Assembly (NCBI GenBank): GCA_902589825.1
Contig: CACIUL010000028.1
Span: 1 to 41,688 of the forward strand
Reading direction: 5' to 3'
Length of the DNA: 41,688 nucleotides
Source of the DNA: an uncultured Verrucomicrobiota bacterium
GTDB lineage: Bacteria; Verrucomicrobiota; Verrucomicrobiia; Verrucomicrobiales; DEV007
The notes under the pieces are model-generated. The model did not search any database. It had not been told where the DNA came from and was given only the letters and a program-made list of their open reading frames with translations. Made by a program: the position numbers and the translations under genes. This document shows positions 9,420 to 16,882 of this stretch, one piece after another (the stretch's first letter is position 1; each line of letters starts with the position of its first letter).

Positions 9420-10223
9420 ATGAACAACCGGATAGACGAACTCTTCAATCAACTGGGCGAAGAGAACCAAGCTGCATTCGTTGCCTATGTATGTGCAGGT
9501 GACCCCGATGCTGACACATCACTTGAGATAATGCATGCACTGGATCGGGCAGGCGTGGACCTTATTGAATTGGGGGTTCCTTTCTCAGATCCGCTTGCAG
9601 ACGGAATCGTAAACCAGATGGCTGCGGACCGCGCTCTAAATTCAGGAGCCAGTGTCGAGCAAACACTTGGAATAATTCGTGCATTCAGGCAAAGATCGGT
9701 AACTCCGGTTGTTTTATTCACCTACCTGAACCCCATCTATGCCTACGGTTTCAGAAAATTTCATGAGGATGCCCTTGATGCCGGAGCAGACGGCATCCTA
9801 AACCTCGACCTTCCACCTGATGAGCAATCCATCAACGATGAACTTTGCGAAGCCAACAAGCTGCTCAACATACGCATTATTGCGCCAACGACCCCAAAGG
9901 AACGCATGGCAACAATTACCGGGACAGGCAGAGGGTTCATCTACTACATCTCCAGGGAAGGTGTCACAGGTCAACGATCTGAGCTTGCCGAAGGAATAGG
10001 AAAACAGGTCGCCGAGATCAAAAACCAGACAGACCTTCCAGTGGTTGTAGGCTTCGGGATATCCACACCAGAACACTCAGCGGAGGTTGCCAAGGTTGCA
10101 GATGGAGTTGTTGTCGGCAGCGCCATCGTTAACACAATTGCACGTCATGCTGGCGAAGAGGACCTGTGTGAAATGGTTTATGATTTTGTAAAACCTCTTG
10201 TTGACGCCGCAAAGTCGGTTTAG
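9420..10223 (+). CDS. trpA: Tryptophan synthase alpha chain
   Basis: TrpA cleaves indole-3-glycerol phosphate to indole and glyceraldehyde 3-phosphate and passes indole to TrpB. From the ATG at 9420 the protein has 267 residues, almost exactly the family length. Catalytic Glu50 and Asp61 lie in ELGVPFSDPLADG (50-62). Phosphate-loop features of the TIM barrel follow (YYISREGVTG, VVVGFGIST, ADGVVVGSAIV). The same frame is open further upstream to a GTG at 9372, which would overlap the VanZ-like gene and add 16 residues lacking family similarity, so 9420 is preferred. An AAGGAGGG at 9379-9386 is too far from 9420 to serve it. trpB is not in the window. The next gene, dapF, starts 12 nt after the stop. 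Confidence 0.97.
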   Translation: MNNRIDELFNQLGEENQAAFVAYVCAGDPDADTSLEIMHALDRAGVDLIELGVPFSDPLADGIVNQMAADRALNSGASVEQTLGIIRAFRQRSVTPVVLFTYLNPIYAYGFRKFHEDALDAGADGILNLDLPPDEQSINDELCEANKLLNIRIIAPTTPKERMATITGTGRGFIYYISREGVTGQRSELAEGIGKQVAEIKNQTDLPVVVGFGISTPEHSAEVAKVADGVVVGSAIVNTIARHAGEEDLCEMVYDFVKPLVDAAKSV

Positions 10224-10235
10224 AACGCATTAACA

Positions 10236-11042
10236 ATGCTCAGCTTCACGAAAATGAATGGTGCCGGCAATGATTTCATCATGCTGGATAACCGAAACCT
10301 TGAGCTTTCCCTGGATGAAGGACAGATCAACCGGCTTTGCGACCGTCACCGCGGAATTGGTGCTGACGGACTGATCATTGCCGAACCATCAGCAGAGGAA
10401 GGGACATTGAGAATGCGATACTACAACTCAGATGGAAGGGAAGCGGAAATGTGCGGAAACGGGGCCAGGTGCTTTGCCCGCTACGTCGATCGAGTTGCTG
10501 TTCTGGAGGGCAAGCCTCTCAGTTTTCAAACAATGGCAGGACCTGCTGCCGCAAAGTTTCAAGACGACCAGGTTCAGTTGCAGCTCAGCGAACCGTTTGA
10601 CCTCGTAATGGATACAAAAGTTGAGATTCAGGGACAGTTGCACACAGTTCACTCCATAAACACAGGAGTACCTCATGCGGTAATCATTGTTGAAAACATT
10701 GATGATTCAGGCGTCCGGGATCTGGGTGCCGCAGTAAGGCACCATGAACACTTCCAACCTTCAGGCACCAATGTGAACTTCCTGACCGTGCAAAACCCCA
10801 ACGAAATTTCAATCAGGACATATGAGCGTGGTGTTGAGGATGAAACTCTTGCTTGTGGCACCGGCATGGTTGCATGTGCAATTATACACGACCAACTGAC
10901 TGGATGCGGCGCCCCGATCAATGTCCATGTTAAAGGCGGCGACACCCTGAAGGTGGAATGGCAACTAGATGGCATGAGCCACCACCGTGTCATGTTGACA
11001 GGCCCTGCTGAATTCGTGTTTGATGGAAAAATCAATGTTTAA
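10236..11042 (+). CDS. dapF: Diaminopimelate epimerase
   Basis: DapF interconverts LL- and meso-diaminopimelate, the last step before lysine and the source of the peptidoglycan cross-linking residue. At 268 residues it matches the family. The two catalytic cysteines are present: Cys73 in EMCGNGARC and Cys207 in LACGTGMVAC. The N-terminal MNGAGNDF and the RHRGIGADG motif are also typical. The 3' end overlaps the dapA start by 8 nt, which suggests translational coupling in one operon. Verrucomicrobia studied so far make LL-diaminopimelate through DapL; no dapL, dapD or dapE is visible here, so the middle of the pathway must be encoded elsewhere. Confidence 0.98.
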   Translation: MLSFTKMNGAGNDFIMLDNRNLELSLDEGQINRLCDRHRGIGADGLIIAEPSAEEGTLRMRYYNSDGREAEMCGNGARCFARYVDRVAVLEGKPLSFQTMAGPAAAKFQDDQVQLQLSEPFDLVMDTKVEIQGQLHTVHSINTGVPHAVIIVENIDDSGVRDLGAAVRHHEHFQPSGTNVNFLTVQNPNEISIRTYERGVEDETLACGTGMVACAIIHDQLTGCGAPINVHVKGGDTLKVEWQLDGMSHHRVMLTGPAEFVFDGKINV

Positions 11043-11916
11043 TGGAGCTCATACAGCACTCGTAACACCCTTTAAAGACCGCGAATTCGACGAGGTTGCA
11101 TTCCGCAAGCTCATCGATACTCAATTCGAAAACGGAATTGCCGGAATTGTCCCCTGCGGCACCACAGGAGAATCCCCGACACTTTCCCATGATGAACATG
11201 CACGGGTGATCGAGATCGCCATCGATGCAACTGCAGGAAGAGGAATTGTCATAGCCGGAACAGGATCAAACTCAACGCGCGAAGCAATTGCTTTGACCCA
11301 ATCCGCTGAACGCGCTGGAGCCGATGCTGCTTTACTAGTCTGCCCCTACTACAATAAACCTTCGCAGGAGGGACTTTTCCAACATTACAGGGCGATCGCC
11401 ACATCAACCCAACTTCCCCTGATGCTCTACAGCATACCGGGCCGTTCCGTCATTGAAATAACTGTTGAAACGCAGGAACGACTGCACAAGGAATGTCCGA
11501 ATATTATGGCAATGAAGGAAGCTGGCGGAGATCCGGAACGTGTCAGCCAGATAAGGGAAATCCTGCCCGACTCCTATCAGGTTCTCAGTGGGGATGATGC
11601 CCTTACACTTTCCTTTATGGAACGCGGAGCAGTTGGCGTCGTCAGCGTTGCATCCAACCTCATCCCCGCTCAACTTGCCGCACTGGTTTCCGCAATGCTT
11701 GACGGCGACAGCCACAAAGCGATTCAAATCCACGCTGAGTGCACACCTCTTTTCGAAGGATTGCTCTCACTCGACACCAACCCTGTGCCCATAAAGGAAG
11801 CGCTTGCCCTTACAGGTTTAATGACCAATGAGTTGCGACTTCCCCTTACAGGACTTGCCGCTGAAAACACCACTAAGCTCACCCGCATGCTGCAGGAGCT
11901 TGGAATAATCGATTAA
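11035..11916 (+). CDS. dapA: 4-hydroxy-tetrahydrodipicolinate synthase
   Basis: DapA condenses pyruvate with aspartate semialdehyde, the committed step to diaminopimelate and lysine. The 293-residue protein has the Schiff-base lysine Lys161 (AMKEAGGD), Tyr132 of the catalytic triad (LMLYSIPGRS), the paired threonines in GTTGESPT (42-49), and CPYYNKPSQEG, which supplies the interface tyrosine. I chose ATG 11035 because MFNGAHTALVTPF aligns with known DapA N-termini. Upstream in-frame ATG 11023 and TTG 11020 lie further inside dapF. The usual Asn after the catalytic Tyr is Ser here, a tolerated variation. Members of this superfamily include other pyruvate-dependent lyases, but neighbours dapF and dapB fix the assignment. 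Confidence 0.97.
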   Translation: MFNGAHTALVTPFKDREFDEVAFRKLIDTQFENGIAGIVPCGTTGESPTLSHDEHARVIEIAIDATAGRGIVIAGTGSNSTREAIALTQSAERAGADAALLVCPYYNKPSQEGLFQHYRAIATSTQLPLMLYSIPGRSVIEITVETQERLHKECPNIMAMKEAGGDPERVSQIREILPDSYQVLSGDDALTLSFMERGAVGVVSVASNLIPAQLAALVSAMLDGDSHKAIQIHAECTPLFEGLLSLDTNPVPIKEALALTGLMTNELRLPLTGLAAENTTKLTRMLQELGIID

Positions 11917-11960
11917 ATCTACCGCCCTCGCCTCCCCATAAGTCAACCCTTGCTCAATCC

Positions 11961-12707
11961 ATGACTCAACCATTGAAAGTATTAGTTACCGGATGTAACG
12001 GGCGAATGGGAAAGGCCGTAATCGACTGCAGCGAAAGTCATGATGCCATCGAAGTCGCAAAAAAAATTGATGTTGGCGACTGCGTGGCAAGCGCACTTGA
12101 AAAGTGTGACTCGGTCATCGATTTCAGCTTCCACACCTTTACCTGCCAACTCATTGAGGATTGCGTAAAGCAGAACAAGCCGGCCGTGATCGGAACAACT
12201 GGTCATACTGATGAAGAAATTCAGGCCATCAATGAAGCCGCCGAATCAATTCCACTTGTCATGTCTCCGAACTTCAGCATCGGAGTCAATACTCTGTTCT
12301 GGCTGACGGGCAAGACCGCTGAGACACTGGGAAAGGGGTATGACCTTGAAGTGATTGAAATGCACCACCGCCTCAAGCAGGACGCTCCAAGCGGCACGGC
12401 AAAGCACCTCGCAGAGATTCTCGCCGAGAAAACGGGGCTTTCATACAACGAGCACACCCTGCACGGCAGACAGGGAATTATTGGTCCCCGGACCGATGAC
12501 GAAATCGGAATGCATTCGATGCGCGGAGGCGATGTGATTGGCGACCATACCGTTATCTATGCCGCATCCGGCGAAAGGATTGAGCTGACCCATAAAGCCT
12601 CCAGCCGAAACACCTTTGCAAATGGTGCGCTTCGAGCATCAGACTGGCTCAAGGATCAAAGCCCGGGCCTTTACGACATGCAGGATGTGCTTGGATTGCG
12701 CAGTTGA
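11961..12707 (+). CDS. dapB: 4-hydroxy-tetrahydrodipicolinate reductase
   Basis: DapB reduces the DapA product to tetrahydrodipicolinate with NAD(P)H. The Rossmann motif VTGCNGRMG lies at 9-17, GTTGHT at 78-83, and the substrate loop EMHHRLKQDAPSGTA carries His135, His136 and Lys139. At 248 residues it is shorter than the roughly 270-residue E. coli enzyme. The shortening is between the first Rossmann strand and VIDFSF (about residues 35-57), where the E. coli protein has a longer insertion. The gene follows dapA after 44 nt. No Shine-Dalgarno sequence is visible before the ATG. folK starts 16 nt downstream. Confidence 0.97.
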   Translation: MTQPLKVLVTGCNGRMGKAVIDCSESHDAIEVAKKIDVGDCVASALEKCDSVIDFSFHTFTCQLIEDCVKQNKPAVIGTTGHTDEEIQAINEAAESIPLVMSPNFSIGVNTLFWLTGKTAETLGKGYDLEVIEMHHRLKQDAPSGTAKHLAEILAEKTGLSYNEHTLHGRQGIIGPRTDDEIGMHSMRGGDVIGDHTVIYAASGERIELTHKASSRNTFANGALRASDWLKDQSPGLYDMQDVLGLRS

Positions 12708-12723
12708 AATAGACAATCGTCCC

Positions 12724-13236
12724 GTGAAGCTTGACATAGGGATCGGGTTCGGATCAAACATGGGCGACCGCCTTGCAAATCTCATAAAGGCAAGGCGCCT
12801 GCTGTTGGATGTATGCGAAGACCCAGACAAGGCGATTTTTTCATCCGTATACGAAACTCCACCTGTTGATTGCGCAGCTGAGACCAAACTATTCTATAAC
12901 GCGGTCGGCCAAATCACCTTCAGTAATACACCGCAATCCATTCTTGATCTTTGCCTACACATTGAGAGCCTATTAGGCAGGAACAATCTCCATGAACCCA
13001 ATGCGCCTCGGACAATAGACCTCGACCTCCTCTACGCAGGCAAGGTTGTAACCTCAACACCTCAACTGACCCTTCCTCACCCAAGGTTAACATCACGCCT
13101 CTTTGTATTAACCCCGCTTGCAGAAATACGTCCTGAGCTCCAGCTTCCAGGAGACAACTTCAGCGTAACCGATCATCTGGAGGCATTAAGCCTGAACACC
13201 TTGAAATTTCCAATCGTTACAAGAGACTGGCAATGA
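12724..13236 (+). CDS. folK: 2-amino-4-hydroxy-6-hydroxymethyldihydropteridine pyrophosphokinase
   Basis: FolK (HPPK) transfers pyrophosphate from ATP to the pterin in folate synthesis. I chose the GTG at 12724, giving 170 residues, because the family begins only a few residues before the GxGSNxGD motif, here GFGSNMGD at 9-16. The open frame continues upstream into dapB, but that extension has no family resemblance. The Mg-binding aspartates are in RTIDLDLLYAG (Asp99, Asp101), and LPHPRL and FVLTPLAEI follow as expected. The last 4 nt overlap panB (ATGA), so folate and pantothenate genes are translationally linked. No folP or folB is in the window. Confidence 0.93.
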   Translation: MKLDIGIGFGSNMGDRLANLIKARRLLLDVCEDPDKAIFSSVYETPPVDCAAETKLFYNAVGQITFSNTPQSILDLCLHIESLLGRNNLHEPNAPRTIDLDLLYAGKVVTSTPQLTLPHPRLTSRLFVLTPLAEIRPELQLPGDNFSVTDHLEALSLNTLKFPIVTRDWQ

Positions 13237-14024
13237 CTCAACCCACCAGAACCTTCCGAAACGATAAGCTCCGTTCTTTGGCAGCAAAAAAAGGCATCGA
13301 GCCAGTCAGTGCCCTTACTGCATATGACTATGCTGTTGCCAGGATTCTCGATGAAGCAGGTGTCGATATTATACTGGTGGGAGATTCACTTGGAATGATG
13401 GTATTTGGACACAAGGACACAACGCAGGTGACAGTCAACATGATGACGCACCACGTTAAAGCCTGCCGAGATGCAACGACACGCTCCCTACTGGTGGCGG
13501 ACTTACCCTACCAGAGCTATCAGGATGAAAAACAGTCTCTGGAAACAGCCAGAGAGCTTGTTAAGGCCGGAGCTGAAGCCGTTAAACTTGAGGGAGGAAA
13601 AGCCGTCGCACCTCAAATAAAAACCATTCTCTCTGCCAATATCCCTGTCTTTGGCCACATAGGAATGCTTCCGCAGCAGGTTAAACAGGAAGGTGGATAC
13701 AAGAAAAAAGGTAAAACTGACATAGAAGCCGAAGCCCTGGTCGAAGATGCAAGGCAACTGGATAAAGCGGGAGTGAGCGCAATTATACTTGAGAATATTG
13801 TTAGCTCCCTCGCAAAAGAAATCACACGCATTACCAATGCGCCAACAATCGGTATAGGATCAGGCAAGGATTGCGACGGTCAGATCCTTGTCATCAATGA
13901 CTTGCTGGGCAGTTACCCATGGTTCCGCCCCCCGTTTGCCGAACCAAAGGCTGATGTTGCCTCTGAAACAACTAAAGCCGTTAAGCAATTTGTCGCAGAA
14001 CTGTCAAATCCAACCAGGAGTTGA
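13233..14024 (+). CDS. panB: 3-methyl-2-oxobutanoate hydroxymethyltransferase
   Basis: PanB makes ketopantoate from 2-oxoisovalerate and methylene-tetrahydrofolate, the first step to pantothenate and coenzyme A. The 263-residue protein carries the Mg ligands Asp51 (VGDSLGM), Asp90 (ADLPYQSY) and Glu120 (LEGG), and the catalytic Glu187 (ILENI). All four sit at a constant +6 offset from the E. coli residues. GHIGMLPQQV is the usual signature. It overlaps folK by 4 nt; the folate cofactor it uses gives a loose functional link to FolK. It is the last gene of the plus-strand run and converges on accA with only 9 nt between the stops. Confidence 0.97.
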   Translation: MTQPTRTFRNDKLRSLAAKKGIEPVSALTAYDYAVARILDEAGVDIILVGDSLGMMVFGHKDTTQVTVNMMTHHVKACRDATTRSLLVADLPYQSYQDEKQSLETARELVKAGAEAVKLEGGKAVAPQIKTILSANIPVFGHIGMLPQQVKQEGGYKKKGKTDIEAEALVEDARQLDKAGVSAIILENIVSSLAKEITRITNAPTIGIGSGKDCDGQILVINDLLGSYPWFRPPFAEPKADVASETTKAVKQFVAELSNPTRS

Positions 14025-14033
14025 AATCAAAAA

Positions 14034-14888
14034 TCATCCCGAATCCTCGTTGAAGCGGCCAATGGCACGAAACTTCTCGTAACGGAGGGAAATCAACTCA
14101 TCGATAGGGACTTGCGCCAATTCCTGAAGGCCTTTAGAGATTGCCGCCTTAAGGTATTCAGAAGCAAGGCCAGGATCGGCATGCGCCCCCTGGTTCGGCT
14201 CAGGAACAATTTCGTCGACCACCTGCAGCTTCTTAAGGTTCTCCGCATCAAGTTTCATCGCCTCAGCCGCCTCCTCTGCATGCTTACTGTCCTTCCAGAG
14301 AATAGCAGCACAACCCTCCGGACTGATCACAGAATAATAGGCATTCTCCATCATCATTACCCGGTCAGCCACCCCGATCCCAAGAGCTCCTCCTGAACCA
14401 CCCTCTCCGATAACAACCGCGACAATGGGAGTGCGGAGCAGCATCATCTCCTTGAGGTTATAGGCAATGGCTTCGGCGATATTTCTTTCCTCGGCTCCTA
14501 TCCCAGGATAAGCGCCCGGCGTATCGATAATGGCGACTACCGGCAATGAGAATTTCTCAGCCATTCTCATTAACCGTAACGCCTTGCGGTAGCCTTCAGG
14601 GTTGGCGCTGCCAAAGTTCCTTCTAAGCTTCTCCTTGGTTTCACGTCCCTTCTCATGTCCAACAACAACGCATCGCTTTCCACCAATAGTCGCAAGTCCG
14701 ACAGGCATTGCTGCATCATCGCCAATATGGCGGTCGCCATGAAGCTCCACAAACTCATCAAAACAGGAGGCTACATAGTCGAGCATCATGGGGCGCATGG
14801 GATGCCTCGCCAATTGAACCCTTTCCCAGGGAGATCCGCCCTTCTTCGGTTGAGTAACCTTTTTAGTTGCCGCCTTTTTCGGTGCCAT
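14034..14888 (-). CDS. accA: Acetyl-CoA carboxylase carboxyltransferase subunit alpha
   Basis: AccA with AccD forms the carboxyltransferase that makes malonyl-CoA for fatty acid synthesis. The 284 residues include the crotonase-fold carboxyltransferase core: RNFGSANPEGYRKALR (90-105), IDTPGAYPGIGAEERN (121-136) and GEGGSGGALGIG (161-172). I chose ATG 14888 rather than the TTG at 14897. The protein lacks the roughly 60-residue N-terminal helical segment of E. coli AccA. Instead it begins with a Lys/Ala-rich tail (MAPKKAATKKVTQPKK) before the core. accD is not in the window. It is the last gene of a minus-strand run that includes the LysM gene 50 nt upstream. Confidence 0.95.
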   Translation of the reverse strand: MAPKKAATKKVTQPKKGGSPWERVQLARHPMRPMMLDYVASCFDEFVELHGDRHIGDDAAMPVGLATIGGKRCVVVGHEKGRETKEKLRRNFGSANPEGYRKALRLMRMAEKFSLPVVAIIDTPGAYPGIGAEERNIAEAIAYNLKEMMLLRTPIVAVVIGEGGSGGALGIGVADRVMMMENAYYSVISPEGCAAILWKDSKHAEEAAEAMKLDAENLKKLQVVDEIVPEPNQGAHADPGLASEYLKAAISKGLQELAQVPIDELISLRYEKFRAIGRFNEDSG

Positions 14889-14938
14889 GATTAACAATAT
14901 GGAAGCTTATTACAAAAACAAGATGAAGTCCAAGTCTG

Positions 14939-15790
14939 CTATTTGCGGACATGAACCTTCATTCCCGGCCGCACAATCAGAGCCAGTTCCTCGAGATCGC
15001 TTGAATCGAGAAAGAAGCCGGTAATATAATTATTGCCATCAGAATCAGGTAAGGCAGCACGAATAGGAACTCCTCTTCTTTCGCAGCGAAGCTCCTTTTT
15101 AGCAGCGACAAATTGCGAGCTCCCGACAGGAACCAACGCATCCCCACTACCAACCACAAGGGCCTTGATCATAGTATCAAATTGAGAGGAGGAATTGGGC
15201 GGTATTTTGTAGTGAACCATACTGTATTCCTTGAAAAAATTCCCCTCCTCGGTCATCAATGTTAATGTGCGGGCAGATAAGCTGATTAATATACTGAAAT
15301 TCAATGGGCTAACGATCAATTGATCCCCCTTCTGAAGACCAGCCCCCATCCTGCCGTTAACGTGCATTACGTAACCAACGGTTGACTGTTCATTCTGGGC
15401 AATCCGCACAAGTGAGTCACCCCCCTTTACTATATATTCATGCTTGCCCGGGGCGGGCAACTTGGACAGAAGGCGGTCAACATTGATTTCTCCGACAACA
15501 CGCTTCGCTTCAGGGTAATATTGCGAATCAGGATAGAACTTCATCAGTTCGTGCAACTTCCCCAATCCACCCCGCAATGCCCCTGTGGAAAATAACGCAA
15601 CAGCCTCTCTATAAGTCTGGGCCCCGTGATCAATCTTTTTCTTTTTTTGCTGGCGGATTTCAACAATCTTTTTTTCAAGTTCTCTCTCAGGAAAAATCAT
15701 CTTCTCCCAGATGTAATACACTCCCACACCTGAAACGGCGAGCAGGGCCAGTGCCATGAATGCAGAAAGCAACCTAAGGTAACCCCTCAC
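14939..15790 (-). CDS. Membrane-anchored LysM protein with degenerate L,D-transpeptidase-like domain
   Basis: This 283-residue protein starts with one transmembrane segment or uncleaved signal (about 7-28), then a basic coiled region (QQKKKKID) and a helical TPR-like stretch (55-110). A LysM domain follows at about 118-161 (YIVKGGDSLVRIAQNE...LQKGDQLIV). The last 120 residues (about 163-281) follow the layout of a YkuD L,D-transpeptidase: ISLSARTLTLM at the start and LDSSDLEELALIVRPGMKVHV at the end. The catalytic His and the SxGC motif are replaced (GVPIRAA and YITGFFLD), so catalysis is unlikely. LysM points to peptidoglycan binding on the periplasmic side. A structural or regulatory wall-binding role is inference. 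It lies 21 nt downstream of an unknown gene and 50 nt upstream of accA. Confidence 0.8.
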   Translation of the reverse strand: MRGYLRLLSAFMALALLAVSGVGVYYIWEKMIFPERELEKKIVEIRQQKKKKIDHGAQTYREAVALFSTGALRGGLGKLHELMKFYPDSQYYPEAKRVVGEINVDRLLSKLPAPGKHEYIVKGGDSLVRIAQNEQSTVGYVMHVNGRMGAGLQKGDQLIVSPLNFSILISLSARTLTLMTEEGNFFKEYSMVHYKIPPNSSSQFDTMIKALVVGSGDALVPVGSSQFVAAKKELRCERRGVPIRAALPDSDGNNYITGFFLDSSDLEELALIVRPGMKVHVRK

Positions 15791-15811
15791 AACAGCATCA
15801 ATATATAAACA

Positions 15812-16336
15812 TTAGAGAAAACCACGCCGCTTGAAGTCAAAAACATTAATTCCCTGCGACAGACCGATCATTTCCACGGTAAACTTAAGCAGGCAAACCT
15901 CCCATGCGTCATCAACACCATGAATCACAGCAGACAAGGGATTGGCTGTTGACTGCACACGCTCAAGCACCTTGTCCTTAACGCATTCAAACGGCTCAGA
16001 AATAACCTCCTCCCGCACCTTGTTCTTCCTGAAGTTAAAACCATACTTGAGTATCGACAGGTCATCCGCATTCTCATGCAACCAACGGGAGAATGCCTCC
16101 GCCTGCTCTCCGAATCCTTCAAAGGCCAGCTCAGCATAGCTCTCGGGCTTAATAATTGTTGGACGTTCCGCGTGCAGGACACCTTCACGAACACGCGTCT
16201 CACTAACGCTGTCCATCAGCTCTGAAATGAGATGAAACTCAAATGAGGTGCTCCCGAAGGTATCGATCCTTCGGTCCGGCTCTAAAAGGATCTCCGTTGA
16301 CTCAAGGGCATATTGAATATCATCCTGGGAATACAT
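15812..16336 (-). CDS. Protein of unknown function, 174 residues
   Basis: I do not recognise a family. The start is taken at ATG 16336 (MYSQDDIQYALESTEILL); a TTG at 16348 would add four residues. The protein is acidic, soluble and without signal peptide or membrane segment. It has an N-terminal ILLEPDRRIDTFGSTSFEF segment and several helical charged stretches (HAERPTIIKPESYAE, RWLHENADDLSI). Similar short proteins may be confined to related bacteria, but I cannot search. It sits 21 nt upstream of the LysM gene on the same strand, so it is probably cotranscribed with the LysM protein and accA. The FGSTSFEFHLISEL wording suggests a structured N-terminal region, but I assign no function. Confidence 0.75.
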   Translation of the reverse strand: MYSQDDIQYALESTEILLEPDRRIDTFGSTSFEFHLISELMDSVSETRVREGVLHAERPTIIKPESYAELAFEGFGEQAEAFSRWLHENADDLSILKYGFNFRKNKVREEVISEPFECVKDKVLERVQSTANPLSAVIHGVDDAWEVCLLKFTVEMIGLSQGINVFDFKRRGFL

Positions 16337-16469
16337 GCGACGGATCAAATATGAAGGCAGCAGATGGTCTGCCCCAAGAAAACAATGGGTCTAGGATTAA
16401 TTGTCGCACCGGAAAAATTCCTGATCACTCTCCGCCACCACTGTGAGCAGGTTCCGATTACCGAAGTTT

Positions 16470-16718
16470 TCAGTCAGTTGAAGGGGGCGCTGTCTGGATG
16501 TAACTTATTACATCACCTACTGAAGTCAGCTTTTCCGCTTCCTCATCAGGAACCTCGATCTCAAACTCTTCTTCAAAAGCCATCACCAGTTCCACGGTAT
16601 CCAGAGAATCAGCTCCCAGGTCATCAATAAACTTGGCTTCCGGTTTCACCTGGTCTGGAGTAACGCTAAGTTGCTCCACGATGATATCCTTGACTTTTTC
16701 TTCAATGTTATCAGACAT
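16470..16718 (-). CDS. acpP: Acyl carrier protein
   Basis: ACP carries growing acyl chains on a phosphopantetheine arm during fatty acid synthesis, and also supplies acyl groups for lipid A and phospholipids. The 82-residue acidic protein has the classic [20 protein letters not shown] region with the modified Ser38. It starts with the helical [17 protein letters not shown] segment and ends with a short PPSTD tail. Length and motif leave little doubt. fabF, the common neighbour, is not present. The gene lies 133 nt upstream of the unknown gene at 16336 and has a candidate promoter of its own. Confidence 0.97.
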   Translation of the reverse strand: MSDNIEEKVKDIIVEQLSVTPDQVKPEAKFIDDLGADSLDTVELVMAFEEEFEIEVPDEEAEKLTSVGDVISYIQTAPPSTD

Positions 16719-16750
16719 AAGTAAATTATTAAAGGTAAGTTAACTTATCG

Positions 16751-16779
16751 GGTATAGCTCCGGGAATAAGCTTTAGCAA
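16751..16779 (-). promoter_or_regulatory. Candidate sigma-70 promoter of acpP
   Basis: On the minus strand, TTGCTA (16779-16774) and TATACC (16756-16751) are separated by 17 bp. Each matches its consensus at four of six positions. Transcription would start about 25 nt before the acpP ATG. No better pair was seen between acpP and the upstream gene. Confidence 0.3.
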
Positions 16780-16882
16780 TCTTTTTTGATGCTGTTTTTA
16801 CGTTCTCTGACAACCAGCGATATCATTCAGGGCCAATAATACCCTCCGGAGCTGTTTTTTTGAGTCTTCTCTGGACGGCGTT

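Noticed and set aside
16756-16853. Inverted repeat AGCTCCGG / CCGGAGCT followed by a T-run on the plus strand
   Set aside because: The loop is over 80 nt and the T-run is on the strand opposite to the flanking genes, so it does not fit a terminator for either.
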